In this document: piece by piece, positions 26,206-36,481 of the stretch
Layout of the letters: each line of letters starts with the position of its first letter
Position numbering within the stretch: the stretch's first letter is position 1
Origin: JAFAQB01 sp045808425
Lineage (GTDB): Archaea > Thermoproteota > Nitrososphaeria > Nitrososphaerales > Nitrososphaeraceae
NCBI GenBank assembly: GCA_045808425.1
Contig: JBJMFM010000010.1
Span: 8,682 to 72,681, forward strand
Direction: 5' to 3'
DNA: 64,000 bases
The notes under the pieces: generated by a model
Databases searched by the model: none
Told to the model about the DNA's origin: nothing
What the model saw: only the letters and a program-made list of their open reading frames with translations
Position numbers and translations under genes: made by a program

Positions 26206-28446
26206 TTACTTTTCAAATAGAACTTGTTTAATTCTGATCGTTAGTATTCCTCTTTCATGATACAAGTCTCCAACGGCTCTAAACTCTGAGCCAGTTTTTA
26301 AGAGATCTCGTGGTCCATCATAGTCGTATTGGTTAAGCCTTGCATGCCACCTCTCGTCAATTGTCACAAGAGCCTTTCCAGGCAAAATTTTCTCGACATA
26401 TACATTATAGATTTTCCCTGGGTATTGTTTAAGACTCTCAGCTGTTGTCAGCCTTCCATCGTCTAACCACTCTATCTTCTTTAGCTTTTCGAGTTTCTTT
26501 ATTGCTTCGACTAGGACCAGATTTTCAAGCCGCAAGTTCTCGCGAAGCTCGTCGGCATCGATACCATGTTTTCCCGCCTTCACTAACTGTAAATAAATGA
26601 GCCTAACTGCTCTTTGTACACCTCTTCTCAATTTACCGGTGACCAAATCTGCTTCGAGCACAGAAGAGATCTGCCTGCTCCTTGTTTGTAATCTGCTTAA
26701 GTGCCCTCTTCTTGCGTCGTCACCATCTGGTGACTTGCCATCTTTTATCTCCAATTCAATTCTTTTTGTTAAATTTTGTTGCAGTCTTGCTTGTCTATTT
26801 TCGATTACGGATAATTCCTCCGAGGTCATGAGATTGGGCTTGAATGGTAGCCTGTTCATTTGCTTTAAAGTGATATTGGTTATATTACTCAAACGTTTGT
26901 GCATCATTTCTATACGCCTTTGGCTTGCAAGATGATAACGTCTGTCAACCGTCTCGTTGGCAGCAAGTATGATAACTGAGCCTGCCGACTTCCTTCCAGT
27001 TCTACCTTTCCTTTGGATATACCTTATTTCGCTTGGTATTGGTTCATAAAAGATCACGAGATCCACTTCGGGTATATCAAGCCCCTCTTCAGCTATGGAC
27101 GTTGCTACAAGAACATTAAACTCTCCATTTCGAAATAATTCAAGAACCGTCGCTTGTTCTTCCTGCCTCATTCCTTCATCTCCCTGTCTCTTTGCTTGAC
27201 CTACAAACCTTGAAGACCTGATGCTGCTTTTGGATAAGATATCTGTTATATGCCTAGCAGTATCCCTATACTGAGTAAATATCAAAATCCTAGATCTACT
27301 CTCTTCAGGACCATTCACTGAGGACTGAAGATGCTGCTTCACCAGTTCCAGCACACGCTTGACCTTGGGGTGCTCTTTTTGTATTCCTGATATGAGCGCT
27401 TTGGCTTCTAAAATTCTAGGATCCCTGCGCAGAAATGATTGTGTCTTTGAGTCATCTTTCTCTGCCCTATCCAGGAATGCCTTGAGCGAATATGAACCCT
27501 GGCTACCCATTAGCTCAATGCAATACATCAAACTCAGAGCAGCTGATTGATTTGAAAGAGCTATATAAATTGGCCCTCTTTGCTCTTCCATCGTAAGTTC
27601 AAGGTTGTATCGAAGAAGATCTCCTGCCTGTATCAAATCTCTTTTGAATATCCAGTCAATTCTGTTTTTCGTAACTATACCTCTTTGAATAAGCCATTTC
27701 AATTTCTCATCCAATACGGATCGGAGTAGAGATATAACATACATATACTCCTCTGGTAGGTTAAACCACTCCCACTTGACATCAATTGGGTTGACATAGG
27801 GTTTTACGTCGGGGTCCTCTTCCGTTCTGTATTCCATGTTCTCAACGAAGAGGTTATCACAAACTTCTTGCACTCTCTTCCTCTCAGCGCCAGGGCTAGC
27901 AGTTAGCGCTAGTAATAAAGGATTAGATGACTGCTCTATGTAGTGTCTTGCTATTGAAGTATATGCATAGTCTTTTACCGCTCTATGTGCTTCGTCAAAT
28001 ACCAATAAACTAAAGTCACTTAAAGATAATCTACGTTCACTTATGTCATTCTTGACGACTTCAGGTGTGGCAAACAGCAATCTTATACGCCTCTGGTTCC
28101 ATACTGCAGAACGATATTCAGGAGGAGTCTTTCCGGTTACGCATGCTGTCTCCTCTTGTAGTACCTTCAATGCTGATAGGAACGACATCATATGTTGGGA
28201 TACCAGTGGCCTTGTCGGTGCCATTACCAATACACGCATATCCTTATACTTGTAAAGCATATTTGCGCAAACAAGCAAAGCTACAATTGTCTTTCCAAGA
28301 GAAGTTGGAAGAATTACAAGCGTGTTTCTGTAGCAACATGACTGAGATATAGCCTTTTGATAACTTCTCAGCTCTAAGCATCTATTCCATACAAGAGGAT
28401 GTTCTACGTACTGCAGCGGCAACAATTCAATAGGAGAACTATTCAC
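26206..28446 (-). CDS. Hef/FANCM-like superfamily 2 helicase without nuclease domain
   Basis: 746 residues. Helicase domain 1 (Walker A PTSLGKTIV near 48, DEAH in LLVFDEAHRAV, LALTASPG), an insert as in FANCM/Hef, helicase domain 2 (RILIFTQYRDT, VLVATSIAEEGLDIPEVD, RKGRTGR). The euryarchaeal Hef C-terminal XPF-type nuclease signature (ERKxxxD) is absent; instead residues about 600-680 look like a winged helix and 685-746 like a small beta barrel. Likely remodels stalled forks and branched DNA. Downstream of tRNA-Arg, opposite strand. Confidence 0.88.
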   Translation of the reverse strand: MNSSPIELLPLQYVEHPLVWNRCLELRSYQKAISQSCCYRNTLVILPTSLGKTIVALLVCANMLYKYKDMRVLVMAPTRPLVSQHMMSFLSALKVLQEETACVTGKTPPEYRSAVWNQRRIRLLFATPEVVKNDISERRLSLSDFSLLVFDEAHRAVKDYAYTSIARHYIEQSSNPLLLALTASPGAERKRVQEVCDNLFVENMEYRTEEDPDVKPYVNPIDVKWEWFNLPEEYMYVISLLRSVLDEKLKWLIQRGIVTKNRIDWIFKRDLIQAGDLLRYNLELTMEEQRGPIYIALSNQSAALSLMYCIELMGSQGSYSLKAFLDRAEKDDSKTQSFLRRDPRILEAKALISGIQKEHPKVKRVLELVKQHLQSSVNGPEESRSRILIFTQYRDTARHITDILSKSSIRSSRFVGQAKRQGDEGMRQEEQATVLELFRNGEFNVLVATSIAEEGLDIPEVDLVIFYEPIPSEIRYIQRKGRTGRKSAGSVIILAANETVDRRYHLASQRRIEMMHKRLSNITNITLKQMNRLPFKPNLMTSEELSVIENRQARLQQNLTKRIELEIKDGKSPDGDDARRGHLSRLQTRSRQISSVLEADLVTGKLRRGVQRAVRLIYLQLVKAGKHGIDADELRENLRLENLVLVEAIKKLEKLKKIEWLDDGRLTTAESLKQYPGKIYNVYVEKILPGKALVTIDERWHARLNQYDYDGPRDLLKTGSEFRAVGDLYHERGILTIRIKQVLFEK

Positions 28447-28638
28447 AATACATGCAAATAATCATTTAGCAAATATAAAATGAGCTATACGTTCTACTAC
28501 AGCCATAACAATTTTCTTTCTAAACTACAAATATGCTGTTGGCCCTGTAGCCACATAGTTTTAAGAAACAGTTTTAAGAATCTTGCTGAAAGCCAAACTT
28601 TGTTATTGATCATAATACAGATTGAAAAAATGGCTTCG

Positions 28639-28965
28639 TTATATCTCGAAGATATCTCTCTGATCTGTTGCCGGTCGTTTTCTTTGAGGATTAACTTCAT
28701 CGATACTCTTTGCTAGCTGAGATAGCTTTGGGTTAGAGACTAGTCTATTTATTTCTCCTATTTCAGCTTCTGATCTGAGTACTATTCCTCTTTTCTTTGA
28801 AGGAGACCCAGTAGAATCTACAGGATTTACTTCTATTGCTAATGTCGCTGGCCTTCCCTTAAATGGCGGCAACTTTAGAAGAAACACTCCGGGTATACTA
28901 GTCGGCTTTCTTTCCCAATCTGTGCCGTCCCTCAGAAATTCTAGTAGTCTTTCATCGATGCTCAT
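28639..28965 (-). CDS. Small conserved-looking protein upstream of the Hef-like gene
   Basis: 108 residues. Core FLLKLPPFKGRPATLAIEVNPVD is beta-rich, followed by a helical, basic tail (NPQRKRPATDQRD). No recognised domain. It is divergent from XPB and upstream of the Hef-like helicase on the same strand, hence possibly a DNA-repair accessory; that is only context. Confidence 0.65.
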   Translation of the reverse strand: MSIDERLLEFLRDGTDWERKPTSIPGVFLLKLPPFKGRPATLAIEVNPVDSTGSPSKKRGIVLRSEAEIGEINRLVSNPKLSQLAKSIDEVNPQRKRPATDQRDIFEI

Positions 28966-29164
28966 GATATAAGATCAATTGAAATTCAATTATTTTATAG
29001 ATATAAAAACATAAAGTCTGACCATTTCCATTGATAACACATATACGATATTTCCGCTACTAGTTGACAAGAATTCAAGATTTAGTTTTTTGATATGTGA
29101 TATAAACCTTAAGCTGTGAATCAAAACATTAAAACTTTTGATTGGCATTCATTAAGTTTGCGAA

Positions 29165-30751
29165 ATGGTAAAAATGTCATTAGATTACCACAACGGAACA
29201 ATCGTAATAAGTGGGATAGCCAATCTGCCTTTCGCGACCCTTGATCCCAGGACCAATTCCCTTAGGGCTCCAGCTCTTTACTACATAAATTTAATCGAGC
29301 ACATGAAACGAAGTAATATAGAATATATCGATAACGTTTTGGACCTAATTCCCTCTAAACATTTGAATGTAGGGAGCACAAAAAATAATAGTGCTAATTC
29401 TAATGATAATGATTCGTCCAATTTATCCCTTAGAGATTATCAGCGAGAGGCTATTACCAATTGGATCAAAGCCAAAATGAGAGGCTGCATAGTCTTGCCG
29501 ACTGGTGCTGGTAAAACACTGATAGGCATGGAAGCGATCAAGGCGATAGATTCTGCATCATTAATCGTAGTACCGACTATCGATCTTATGGAACAATGGA
29601 CGTGGAATCTGTCAAAATATTTTAAATGCGTAAAGATAGGAAATCTTGGAGGGGGCTATGATAATATTCAACCCATCACAGTTGCGACATATGATTCTGC
29701 GTACCTACGTGCGTCTAAGATTGGAAACAAGTTTTCATTAATAATATTTGACGAGGTTCATCACCTAGCTGCACCTGGCTACAGATCAATAGCGGAACAG
29801 ATGGCCTCACCATTTAGATTGGGCCTTACAGCAACAATAGAGCGAGAGGATAGAAGACATATAGAACTTCCAAATCTTGTGGGAGAAACAGTATTCCAGC
29901 TGTCATCTGACCGGCTTGTTGCTAGACAATACTTAGCACCATATGAAATAGAGACAAGAGAAGTCGTAATGCTGCCTGAGGAAATTAGGGAATACAATAA
30001 GAACTATGACAAGTATCAAGATTGCTTACTACGACTTGGTTTTAAGTATCCCATTGCATTTCAAAAATTAATTTTGCTATCAGGCAGAAATATGATTGCC
30101 AGACAAGCCGTGTTGGCTAGAAAAAAAGCGATGTATATAGCTCTAAACAGCAGATCAAAAATACAAGAGCTAAGGCAAATTCTTGCAAAAAATAGAGGAG
30201 TTAAAACTATTATATTCACACAGTATAATAGGCTAGTTTATGAAATATCAAAAACTTTTCTGATACCATTTATTACCTACAAGACAGGTAAAGGAGAGAG
30301 GCTAGATGTACTGAAGCGCTTCACAGAGGGAAGATATAATGCGATAGTTACATCCAAAGTTTTGGATGAGGGTTTGGATGTACCAGATGCGGTGCTTGGT
30401 ATAATTGTCAGCGGAACAGGAAGCAGAAGGGAATTTATTCAGAGGCTTGGAAGGCTTTTAAGGCCTAAATTGGATGTATATAAAAAAGCAAAACTTATTG
30501 AGATTATCTCTGCCAGAACTACTGAGACACACACCAGCACAAAGAGAATGAATGCACTGGGTAACGAGGATACGAAAGAAGATAATAATCAGAAATTTGG
30601 AAGGAGAACTGAAATTAAGACATTTTGTTTTGCCAACGATAATAATAATATTAATTTTGATTGCACAGCATTGCTAGCAGTATCAAATGCAAGGACTTCG
30701 AATCTTATCCTAAAAGAAAAATGGCAAACTACTGAGAGTGAGACGGTATAG
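29165..30751 (+). CDS. xpb: XPB-type DNA helicase
   Basis: 528 residues. N-terminal damage-recognition-like region (1-80), an Asn/Ser-rich linker (about 73-90), Walker A VLPTGAGKTLIG, DEVH in IIFDEVHHLAAPG, GLTATIEREDRRH, and domain 2 with TIIFTQYNRLV and RLGRLLRPK. It is an archaeal XPB nucleotide-excision/transcription-linked helicase. Three bases separate it from bax1. The C-terminal tail after residue 450 is Asn/Thr-rich and unusual. Confidence 0.93.
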   Translation: MVKMSLDYHNGTIVISGIANLPFATLDPRTNSLRAPALYYINLIEHMKRSNIEYIDNVLDLIPSKHLNVGSTKNNSANSNDNDSSNLSLRDYQREAITNWIKAKMRGCIVLPTGAGKTLIGMEAIKAIDSASLIVVPTIDLMEQWTWNLSKYFKCVKIGNLGGGYDNIQPITVATYDSAYLRASKIGNKFSLIIFDEVHHLAAPGYRSIAEQMASPFRLGLTATIEREDRRHIELPNLVGETVFQLSSDRLVARQYLAPYEIETREVVMLPEEIREYNKNYDKYQDCLLRLGFKYPIAFQKLILLSGRNMIARQAVLARKKAMYIALNSRSKIQELRQILAKNRGVKTIIFTQYNRLVYEISKTFLIPFITYKTGKGERLDVLKRFTEGRYNAIVTSKVLDEGLDVPDAVLGIIVSGTGSRREFIQRLGRLLRPKLDVYKKAKLIEIISARTTETHTSTKRMNALGNEDTKEDNNQKFGRRTEIKTFCFANDNNNINFDCTALLAVSNARTSNLILKEKWQTTESETV

Positions 30752-30754
30752 GGC

Positions 30755-32728
30755 ATGTTACCTGTTCAATTGCTTAGAGCGAGAATAAAAAATAGGGGAA
30801 AAAATATAGATCCGCTCTTTTGCGAACATACTATTGATGACGACCGCGGCAATGGCTACGAGATCCATTTAGCCTCAAAGCTGATTGAAGAATTTGAAGA
30901 GGCTTGGAAAAATAAAGAAAGGAATGGAGTGCTCGCTGATAGAATAGGTCTACTTGAAGAGCAATATGGAGATTACAAGTTAGTAAGAGGATTTTACACA
31001 TTACTTCAGAGAAGGTGTATTTTAGGTTCGAAGAAAAGTACAGCCACAGAGACAAGTGGCAGTATAGCAAAAAGCTCCATGAATAGCAGGGTTAACCAGA
31101 ACATTCCTGGTTTAGGACATCAGTCAATTGATCCATTCAGTATTAGGAGGGAACTATTCGAAGAATCATCTAAGAGAGGTTTTGCATTAACAGATTTTGA
31201 GAGAACAGAAATTATGGATGCAGTGGCATCAAGACTAGGAATAAGTATGGCCAGTCTATCTGAGGCTATGTGGAGTGACCTAGAGGATAACCTCATAATT
31301 GAACATTTTTTTAAGATAACTCCAAAGGAACTTGTAGGATGGTATAACCTGTCTCTAATTCAAACGCTGCTATTCAATTGCACAGAACTAGAGTTTTCCG
31401 TAAGCGGAGGATCAAACTGGAAACGTGTTTTGAGAGATCTAAAAAGACTTGGTCTCATGTATCATCTGGAACAACGGCAACAGGTCAGCAGAGAGCAAAA
31501 AGAAACGTATCTAGATGACAAGGTACAGCAAGTCGCAAATTGCTTGTCTGCAGTAAAAGATGATGCCACCACCATAGTATGTTCTGTAAATGGCCCTTTG
31601 AGTATATTCAAATTAACTGATCGATATGGGACATCGATTGCAAAGCTGCTTCCATCAATAATTTCTACTGATAAATGGTTTATTTCAGCTTGGATTGTAA
31701 GAAAGAATTTAACCTCCGGGAAGAGGGTATATGAATTTGAACTATCATACAATAGATCTCCTTTGTTGTTACGTGAACCTGTTCGCGATAGAGTTAAAAT
31801 TAGCAGATTGAATCAAGAATTTGTCTCAGGTAGTCCTGATATTACTAGTAATACTTACTATGACAGCAAAGTAGAAGAAAACTTTGCAAAGAGGTTTATA
31901 CAATCCGGCAACGGGTGGAGCCTAATAAGAGAACCTGATCCGATTATTCTATCTAATGGCAAAGCCTTGATCCCGGACTTCTTGTTTGAAAAATATGGCA
32001 AAAGGATATACCTCGAGATAGTAGGATTTTGGACCAAAGAATACCTTGAAAAGAAGTTTGAGAAGATAAGAGACGTATCAGTAACAGAAACAACTAATAG
32101 AGTTGACTTCCTAATAGCAGTTAACAGCGACTACCATGCCGCTTCTAGTAATGTTGCTGGCACTAAGGTAAAATTAGGCATTTCACAGCTATCTAATTTC
32201 ATCCAGAAGAACCATCTAATAATGTACAAGAATGACAGTGTACCTCTAAGGCCTATATTGGAATATCTAAAGTATATTGAACAAAGGATCGAGCAACAAA
32301 TGGTAAGCCAGTATTCTAAGAGCTTGCTAGGAGAACTAGATCACATTATTGAAGTAGCTGATCCGAAGAATAGCATAATATCGGTTGAAGATATCGCCAA
32401 AAAATACAATATATCGATCGAAGCCGCACTAAGGATTATCAGGTCTGAAGCTGAGATAGACGAAAATAAAAAGGAAAATGAAAATTATGATAAAGATGGT
32501 CATACCAAGTTCATAATAGTAGGCAAGTACCTGATCTTAGATCCAAAGGCAAATGAGTTGAAGTCGCTCTTAGAGAAAACAACAAGGTATAATGAGGCTA
32601 GTATACTTTTTATGAAAAATGGAATTCCAGAAGAATGCCATCTTGATCTTATCTCTAAATTGGGATTTAACATAATATGGAAAGGTATAGATTATAATAC
32701 GGCGACTATTGAAAAGAAATATTCGTAG
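30755..32728 (+). CDS. bax1: Bax1-type nuclease partner of XPB (DUF790)
   Basis: 657 residues, DUF790 family. Active site of the PD-(D/E)XK nuclease is visible as LIPDFLFEK and YLEIVGFWT in about residues 405-430, with QLSNFIQKN downstream. Bax1 binds XPB and cuts DNA at bubbles, serving as an XPG-like activity in archaeal excision repair. Immediately follows xpb in a two-gene operon. A C-terminal helix-turn-helix-like region (VEDIAKKYNISIEAALRI) extends beyond typical Bax1. Confidence 0.9.
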   Translation: MLPVQLLRARIKNRGKNIDPLFCEHTIDDDRGNGYEIHLASKLIEEFEEAWKNKERNGVLADRIGLLEEQYGDYKLVRGFYTLLQRRCILGSKKSTATETSGSIAKSSMNSRVNQNIPGLGHQSIDPFSIRRELFEESSKRGFALTDFERTEIMDAVASRLGISMASLSEAMWSDLEDNLIIEHFFKITPKELVGWYNLSLIQTLLFNCTELEFSVSGGSNWKRVLRDLKRLGLMYHLEQRQQVSREQKETYLDDKVQQVANCLSAVKDDATTIVCSVNGPLSIFKLTDRYGTSIAKLLPSIISTDKWFISAWIVRKNLTSGKRVYEFELSYNRSPLLLREPVRDRVKISRLNQEFVSGSPDITSNTYYDSKVEENFAKRFIQSGNGWSLIREPDPIILSNGKALIPDFLFEKYGKRIYLEIVGFWTKEYLEKKFEKIRDVSVTETTNRVDFLIAVNSDYHAASSNVAGTKVKLGISQLSNFIQKNHLIMYKNDSVPLRPILEYLKYIEQRIEQQMVSQYSKSLLGELDHIIEVADPKNSIISVEDIAKKYNISIEAALRIIRSEAEIDENKKENENYDKDGHTKFIIVGKYLILDPKANELKSLLEKTTRYNEASILFMKNGIPEECHLDLISKLGFNIIWKGIDYNTATIEKKYS

Positions 32729-33018
32729 ACTTAGTTTTTTTGCCATTCCATACTTTGATCGTAGCGAAAAATCTAAGAGATTCTTGGCAGGGTCGTTAAC
32801 TATCGCATCAAGATATGCAGGTCCAGCGCAATTCAATAAATTGTCAATTAATATTAAGAGGGTTAAGATATATGTAAAAATTATTTATTATATTGAAAAC
32901 TATAAATCCCGAGTTATAGATTGAAGTATTTATTTCATTAATAACTGCTACAGGCGTGTAGTTAGGCGAATTTTATACTTATATTCTCAACAGTATATAC
33001 GTACATATAGTATTCTGT

Positions 33019-34347
33019 TTGCAAAGCCATTATAATATTACCATCATAGGAAGCGGCATTTTAGGCACCTCAGTAGCATATTTTTTATCTTCTATATATG
33101 GCTCAAAGGTTCTAGTGATCGAGCAGGAAAGAAATGTCGCATTCCATACGAGCAGCAGGAATACAGGGAAAGTACATGCACCGATTCTTTATGATCCATT
33201 GAAGAAGAAGCTTTTTGCTAAAGCTGCGTTTCTAGGGTATGACATGTGGTACAAGTACTCCAATCGCAAACAAGTGCTTTTCAAGCAGGACGGTGTCTTG
33301 GAGGTTGCTATCGATCAGAGGGGCACGGATAGGCTTCAGAGATACATGGAATGGGGAGAAGCAAATGGCCTAAGACCAGATGAGGAAATTAAACTCTTAG
33401 AAAAAAATGATGTTAAAAAGCTGGAGCCTAGCGTTCATTGTAATGCCGGATTGTACTGCTCAAGAGATGCTTCAGCAGACTATGGATGTCTGACAAGATG
33501 CCTTTTTCAGGATTGTGAGTCATTTGGGTGTAGTTTCTTACTTGGACACAGACTTAGGGCTGTAATGCAGTCAGGTCATGAAGGGTTAATAATGATCGTA
33601 GATGGCGGAGAAAAAGAAAAAAGAATCACGACTGAATTTCTAATTAATGCTGCTGGCGGAAATGCGCTAGATATTGCACACTCTATGTATTTGGCCAAAG
33701 AGTTTACAGATCTTCATTTTAGAGGAGAGTATTGGCAGGCTCCGGCAAAATACCGAGACCTTACAAAACGAAGCATCTATTCAGTACCCAAAATACCTGA
33801 CTACCCCTTCCTAGATCCGCATTGGATAGTTCGTATAGATGGAAGGCGCGAAGTCGGTCCAAACGCTGTTCCAGTTTTTGGTCCCTATGCGTATGACTGG
33901 AGAAAAAACCTAAAATATTTCCTACCAAAAATATTTGAATCGTTGAGAACGACTGGTGCTCGAAAGATCCTTTTTGATAGACAATTCCTATCTCTTATCA
34001 GCAATGAACTGAAAAGTTCGCTTTCCAAATCTGCAATGATAAACAGAGCCAAGAAATTTTTGCCTCAGTTAACTGTATCTGCATTTTCAAGAAAGGGAAC
34101 AGCTGGTATTAGATCCCTATTGGTAAACAAGGATGGAAGATTTGTACCAGATACATTAATAATTAAACAACAGGATTCCATACATGTTCTAAACTATAAT
34201 TCTCCAGGCGCCACCGGAGCCTTGCCTATGGCCGCAATGATCGTAAACCAATTATTTGAAGATGGCGTCCTCAGTTCTGTAGGCGATTGGGTTGAAGGTA
34301 AATCAATGTGGGACTTCAGGGAAATTGCCCATAAAATGAATACATAA
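33019..34347 (+). CDS. FAD-dependent oxidoreductase, L-2-hydroxyglutarate dehydrogenase (LhgO)-like
   Basis: 442 residues. Dinucleotide site ITIIGSGILGTSVAYFLSS at the N-terminus, substrate-side SSRNTGKVHAPILYDP as in LhgO (HSGVIHAGIYY region), NAAGGNALDIA, and a C-terminal NYNSPGATGALPMA FAD contact. Read from TTG; no ATG upstream in frame. Oxidises 2-hydroxy acids to 2-oxo acids with electrons to quinone; substrate not certain. Confidence 0.82.
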   Translation: MQSHYNITIIGSGILGTSVAYFLSSIYGSKVLVIEQERNVAFHTSSRNTGKVHAPILYDPLKKKLFAKAAFLGYDMWYKYSNRKQVLFKQDGVLEVAIDQRGTDRLQRYMEWGEANGLRPDEEIKLLEKNDVKKLEPSVHCNAGLYCSRDASADYGCLTRCLFQDCESFGCSFLLGHRLRAVMQSGHEGLIMIVDGGEKEKRITTEFLINAAGGNALDIAHSMYLAKEFTDLHFRGEYWQAPAKYRDLTKRSIYSVPKIPDYPFLDPHWIVRIDGRREVGPNAVPVFGPYAYDWRKNLKYFLPKIFESLRTTGARKILFDRQFLSLISNELKSSLSKSAMINRAKKFLPQLTVSAFSRKGTAGIRSLLVNKDGRFVPDTLIIKQQDSIHVLNYNSPGATGALPMAAMIVNQLFEDGVLSSVGDWVEGKSMWDFREIAHKMNT

Positions 34348-34475
34348 GATACTTATCTATCCAAAGCTCCTAATGAGTATGATTGTTGGCGTTTTTGATT
34401 CGCTTTTACTTTTCCTACGTGGACTAAAAAGGTGGAAGTTTTCTATTTTGTTAGCTAGATGTTTTTATTGCTTTG

Positions 34476-34495
34476 CTTTTGTTAAAAAACAAAAG
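34476..34495. terminator. Hairpin between converging genes
   Basis: Perfect inverted repeat CTTTTGTT-AAAA-AACAAAAG located 129 nt after the LhgO-like gene and 27 nt beyond the end of the 45-residue minus-strand gene, so it could end both transcripts. Confidence 0.4.
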
Positions 34496-34521
34496 GTAAA
34501 GACTGGCTATAAAATGCTTCT

Positions 34522-34659
34522 TTAGCGTTTAGTACGCCTTGCAGCTGAGGCTATTACGTATGCCAATCCTACTATCAGGCCAAATGCCAATGGTATCCAC
34601 ACGCTGAAACTCTGCTGACTGAAATTTATTTGCTCTATTAAACTACTAATGAATTCCAT
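34522..34659 (-). CDS. Small membrane protein, 45 residues
   Basis: ATG start, one transmembrane helix (WIPLAFGLIVGLAYVIASA) preceded by an amphipathic segment (SSLIEQINFSQQSFS) and closed by a basic tail RRTKR. The arrangement and the clean stop argue for a real gene in an otherwise empty gap before the L44e gene. Function unknown. Confidence 0.5.
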   Translation of the reverse strand: MEFISSLIEQINFSQQSFSVWIPLAFGLIVGLAYVIASAARRTKR

Positions 34660-34890
34660 TTCTCTTATAGGATTCCCTTAGGTATAATATAAGGTTTATA
34701 TTGTAACATTGGCGTAAATTGCTTTAGTATGTATCTATCCATGATTTCTATATACCCCCTTCTTATTTCATTCTACACTTCCAATTTTTAATTTATTTTA
34801 AGAAGCCTATCAATTTACCATAGTAAAGTGCTCAATATCGTGTTTCTATGCGGTGAGATTAAATAACGCTAAATTGAAGTGCATGGTAAC

Positions 34891-35169
34891 ATGAAGATGC
34901 AAAAGGAACTTCGCAAGTTTTGTCCCAAATGCAAGACTCATACAGTACAATCAGTATCCATATATAAAAAAGGGAGGGATAGGAAGACAGCAGAGGGTGC
35001 TCGAAGGCACGCAGAAGACAAGAAAGGCTATGGAGGACAAAAGTTCCCAGAGCTGAAGAGAACTGCCAAGACTACGAAAAAAATCACTTTACGATATACA
35101 TGCAAGAATTGTCAGAGAAAAACAATGAATGAGGGTATAAGAATGCGCAAAATGGAGATCCAAGCTTAA
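34891..35169 (+). CDS. rpl44e: Large-subunit ribosomal protein L44e
   Basis: 92 residues from ATG 34891. Zinc-ribbon cysteines CPKC and CKNC, RKTAEGARRHAEDKKGYGG conserved. A TATA-like ATTAAATAA at about 34858-34866 puts transcription start near 34886, favouring this ATG over the GTG 12 nt earlier. Followed after 20 nt by S27e, as in many archaea. Confidence 0.95.
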   Translation: MKMQKELRKFCPKCKTHTVQSVSIYKKGRDRKTAEGARRHAEDKKGYGGQKFPELKRTAKTTKKITLRYTCKNCQRKTMNEGIRMRKMEIQA

Positions 35170-35189
35170 TCGTTGTGAGTGAGTGAATT

Positions 35190-35390
35190 ATGGCAAGTAA
35201 AAATACTATAATGGTCCCAAAACCAAGTAGCAGATTTATATCTGTCCAATGCACACAATGCGGAGAAAAGAGGATTATGTTCAGTCATAGCACAAGAGAT
35301 ATACATTGCAAGTCTTGCGGAGAGATAATTGCCAAGAAAACAGGATCTAAAGCAAACATTGTCGGAAAAATTCTAGACACATTTGACTAG
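35190..35390 (+). CDS. rps27e: Small-subunit ribosomal protein S27e
   Basis: 66 residues, usual length. Zinc ribbon with CTQC and CKSC around residues 21-41. It shares an operon with rpl44e; its 3' end overlaps the convergent cobY stop by 4 nt. Confidence 0.95.
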   Translation: MASKNTIMVPKPSSRFISVQCTQCGEKRIMFSHSTRDIHCKSCGEIIAKKTGSKANIVGKILDTFD

Positions 35391-36004
35391 GTACGGCACA
35401 TCATCCTTTCTGCTGCCTCGAAGTCAGATCTTGTATTAACATTAACTGCAACTCCTTTTTCGTTTAATATTATGTAGCGTTCCGCTATTCTAGCTGTACC
35501 ATAGACCTTTGTGGAGTCAATTACAGAGATACCTGTATGACAATACTGCCGTGAATTGATGCGAACTATTACACTAGGTTTGATTCCCATACCAATGACA
35601 TATTGTTTGGCAGATAAAACTGATATGCAAGCGTCTTCCTGTCTCCATTGCGAAACAGTTTCCCTAACATTTTTTAATTCTAGCAGTGGAAGATCTGCAG
35701 GCACGACAAAAACTGTCGCTGGTTTAAGTATGTTTAGTACCATGGAGATGTCATGTGAGTAGCTTCTGCCTTCAGTTTTTATTATATCTACCTCATGCGA
35801 CAAATTAGCGTCAATATATGCAGCAGTCAGCAGGGCATTGTAGCTTGTTGCTACAACTATTCTGCGGAATTTTTCAGATTTTACAAGGGTATTGAGAACT
35901 AACTCGACCATGGTTTGGCCCTTTAATTTTAACAAGGGTTTTTCAATGCTCGCGAATTCCCGCATGCGGCTTCCCTTGCCGCCACACATTATAGCTGCCA
36001 TCAT
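35387..36004 (-). CDS. cobY: Adenosylcobinamide-phosphate guanylyltransferase (CobY type)
   Basis: 205 residues. NTP-transferase start MCGGKGSRMREF and KPLLKLKGQTMVELV, then VFVVPADLPLL with the metal Asp. CobY is the archaeal GTP:adenosylcobinamide-phosphate guanylyltransferase that activates the corrin ring for lower-ligand attachment by CobS. Context with cobS and cbiB (477 nt away) supports this over other nucleotidyltransferases. Confidence 0.85.
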   Translation of the reverse strand: MMAAIMCGGKGSRMREFASIEKPLLKLKGQTMVELVLNTLVKSEKFRRIVVATSYNALLTAAYIDANLSHEVDIIKTEGRSYSHDISMVLNILKPATVFVVPADLPLLELKNVRETVSQWRQEDACISVLSAKQYVIGMGIKPSVIVRINSRQYCHTGISVIDSTKVYGTARIAERYIILNEKGVAVNVNTRSDFEAAERMMCRT

Positions 36005-36481
36005 CAGGTCTTAGACAACGTTTGAATTGCTTTAAAACCATGCTGAAATTGCGATGATGAACGTACTGTTAAATAACATATTATAGTACGTATGGTTTTT
36101 TCATGCGATAATAAAATACGCAGGCCATTTCGAATGCCTGTTGCTGGAAATACATGGCAGTAAGGCATGAGCAGCGACAAAGAAGGATATATCATAGTAA
36201 GAATACACGACTAGTTTTATGCGTTGACGATCTCTGGGTCCTTGACAACTATTAGTAGCATGAATAAAAAGCCGTATGGTTATTTAAACTTCAAACATAA
36301 TTGTCTAAATAATCTTCGGTATTGTCCTGCATTAATACAATACCAAATTGATGAGACTCGATTCATATACTTTTGCATACTTCGCTGGTCAAAACAAGTA
36401 TTCATTTAATATGCCTATTTTTGCTCCAACACACGATCATACTACTAATATGATCGCAGCTAGCGATCTAACACAAGACAA
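36005..36481. other. Gene-free stretch between cobY and cobS
   Basis: 477 nt with only short unconvincing frames. It includes AT-rich promoter-like segments. No B12 riboswitch-like fold could be recognised by eye, and none is expected in archaea. Confidence 0.45.

Noticed and set aside
36005..36195. 63-residue minus frame upstream of cobY
   Set aside because: Irregular composition and no conserved motif; treated as intergenic.
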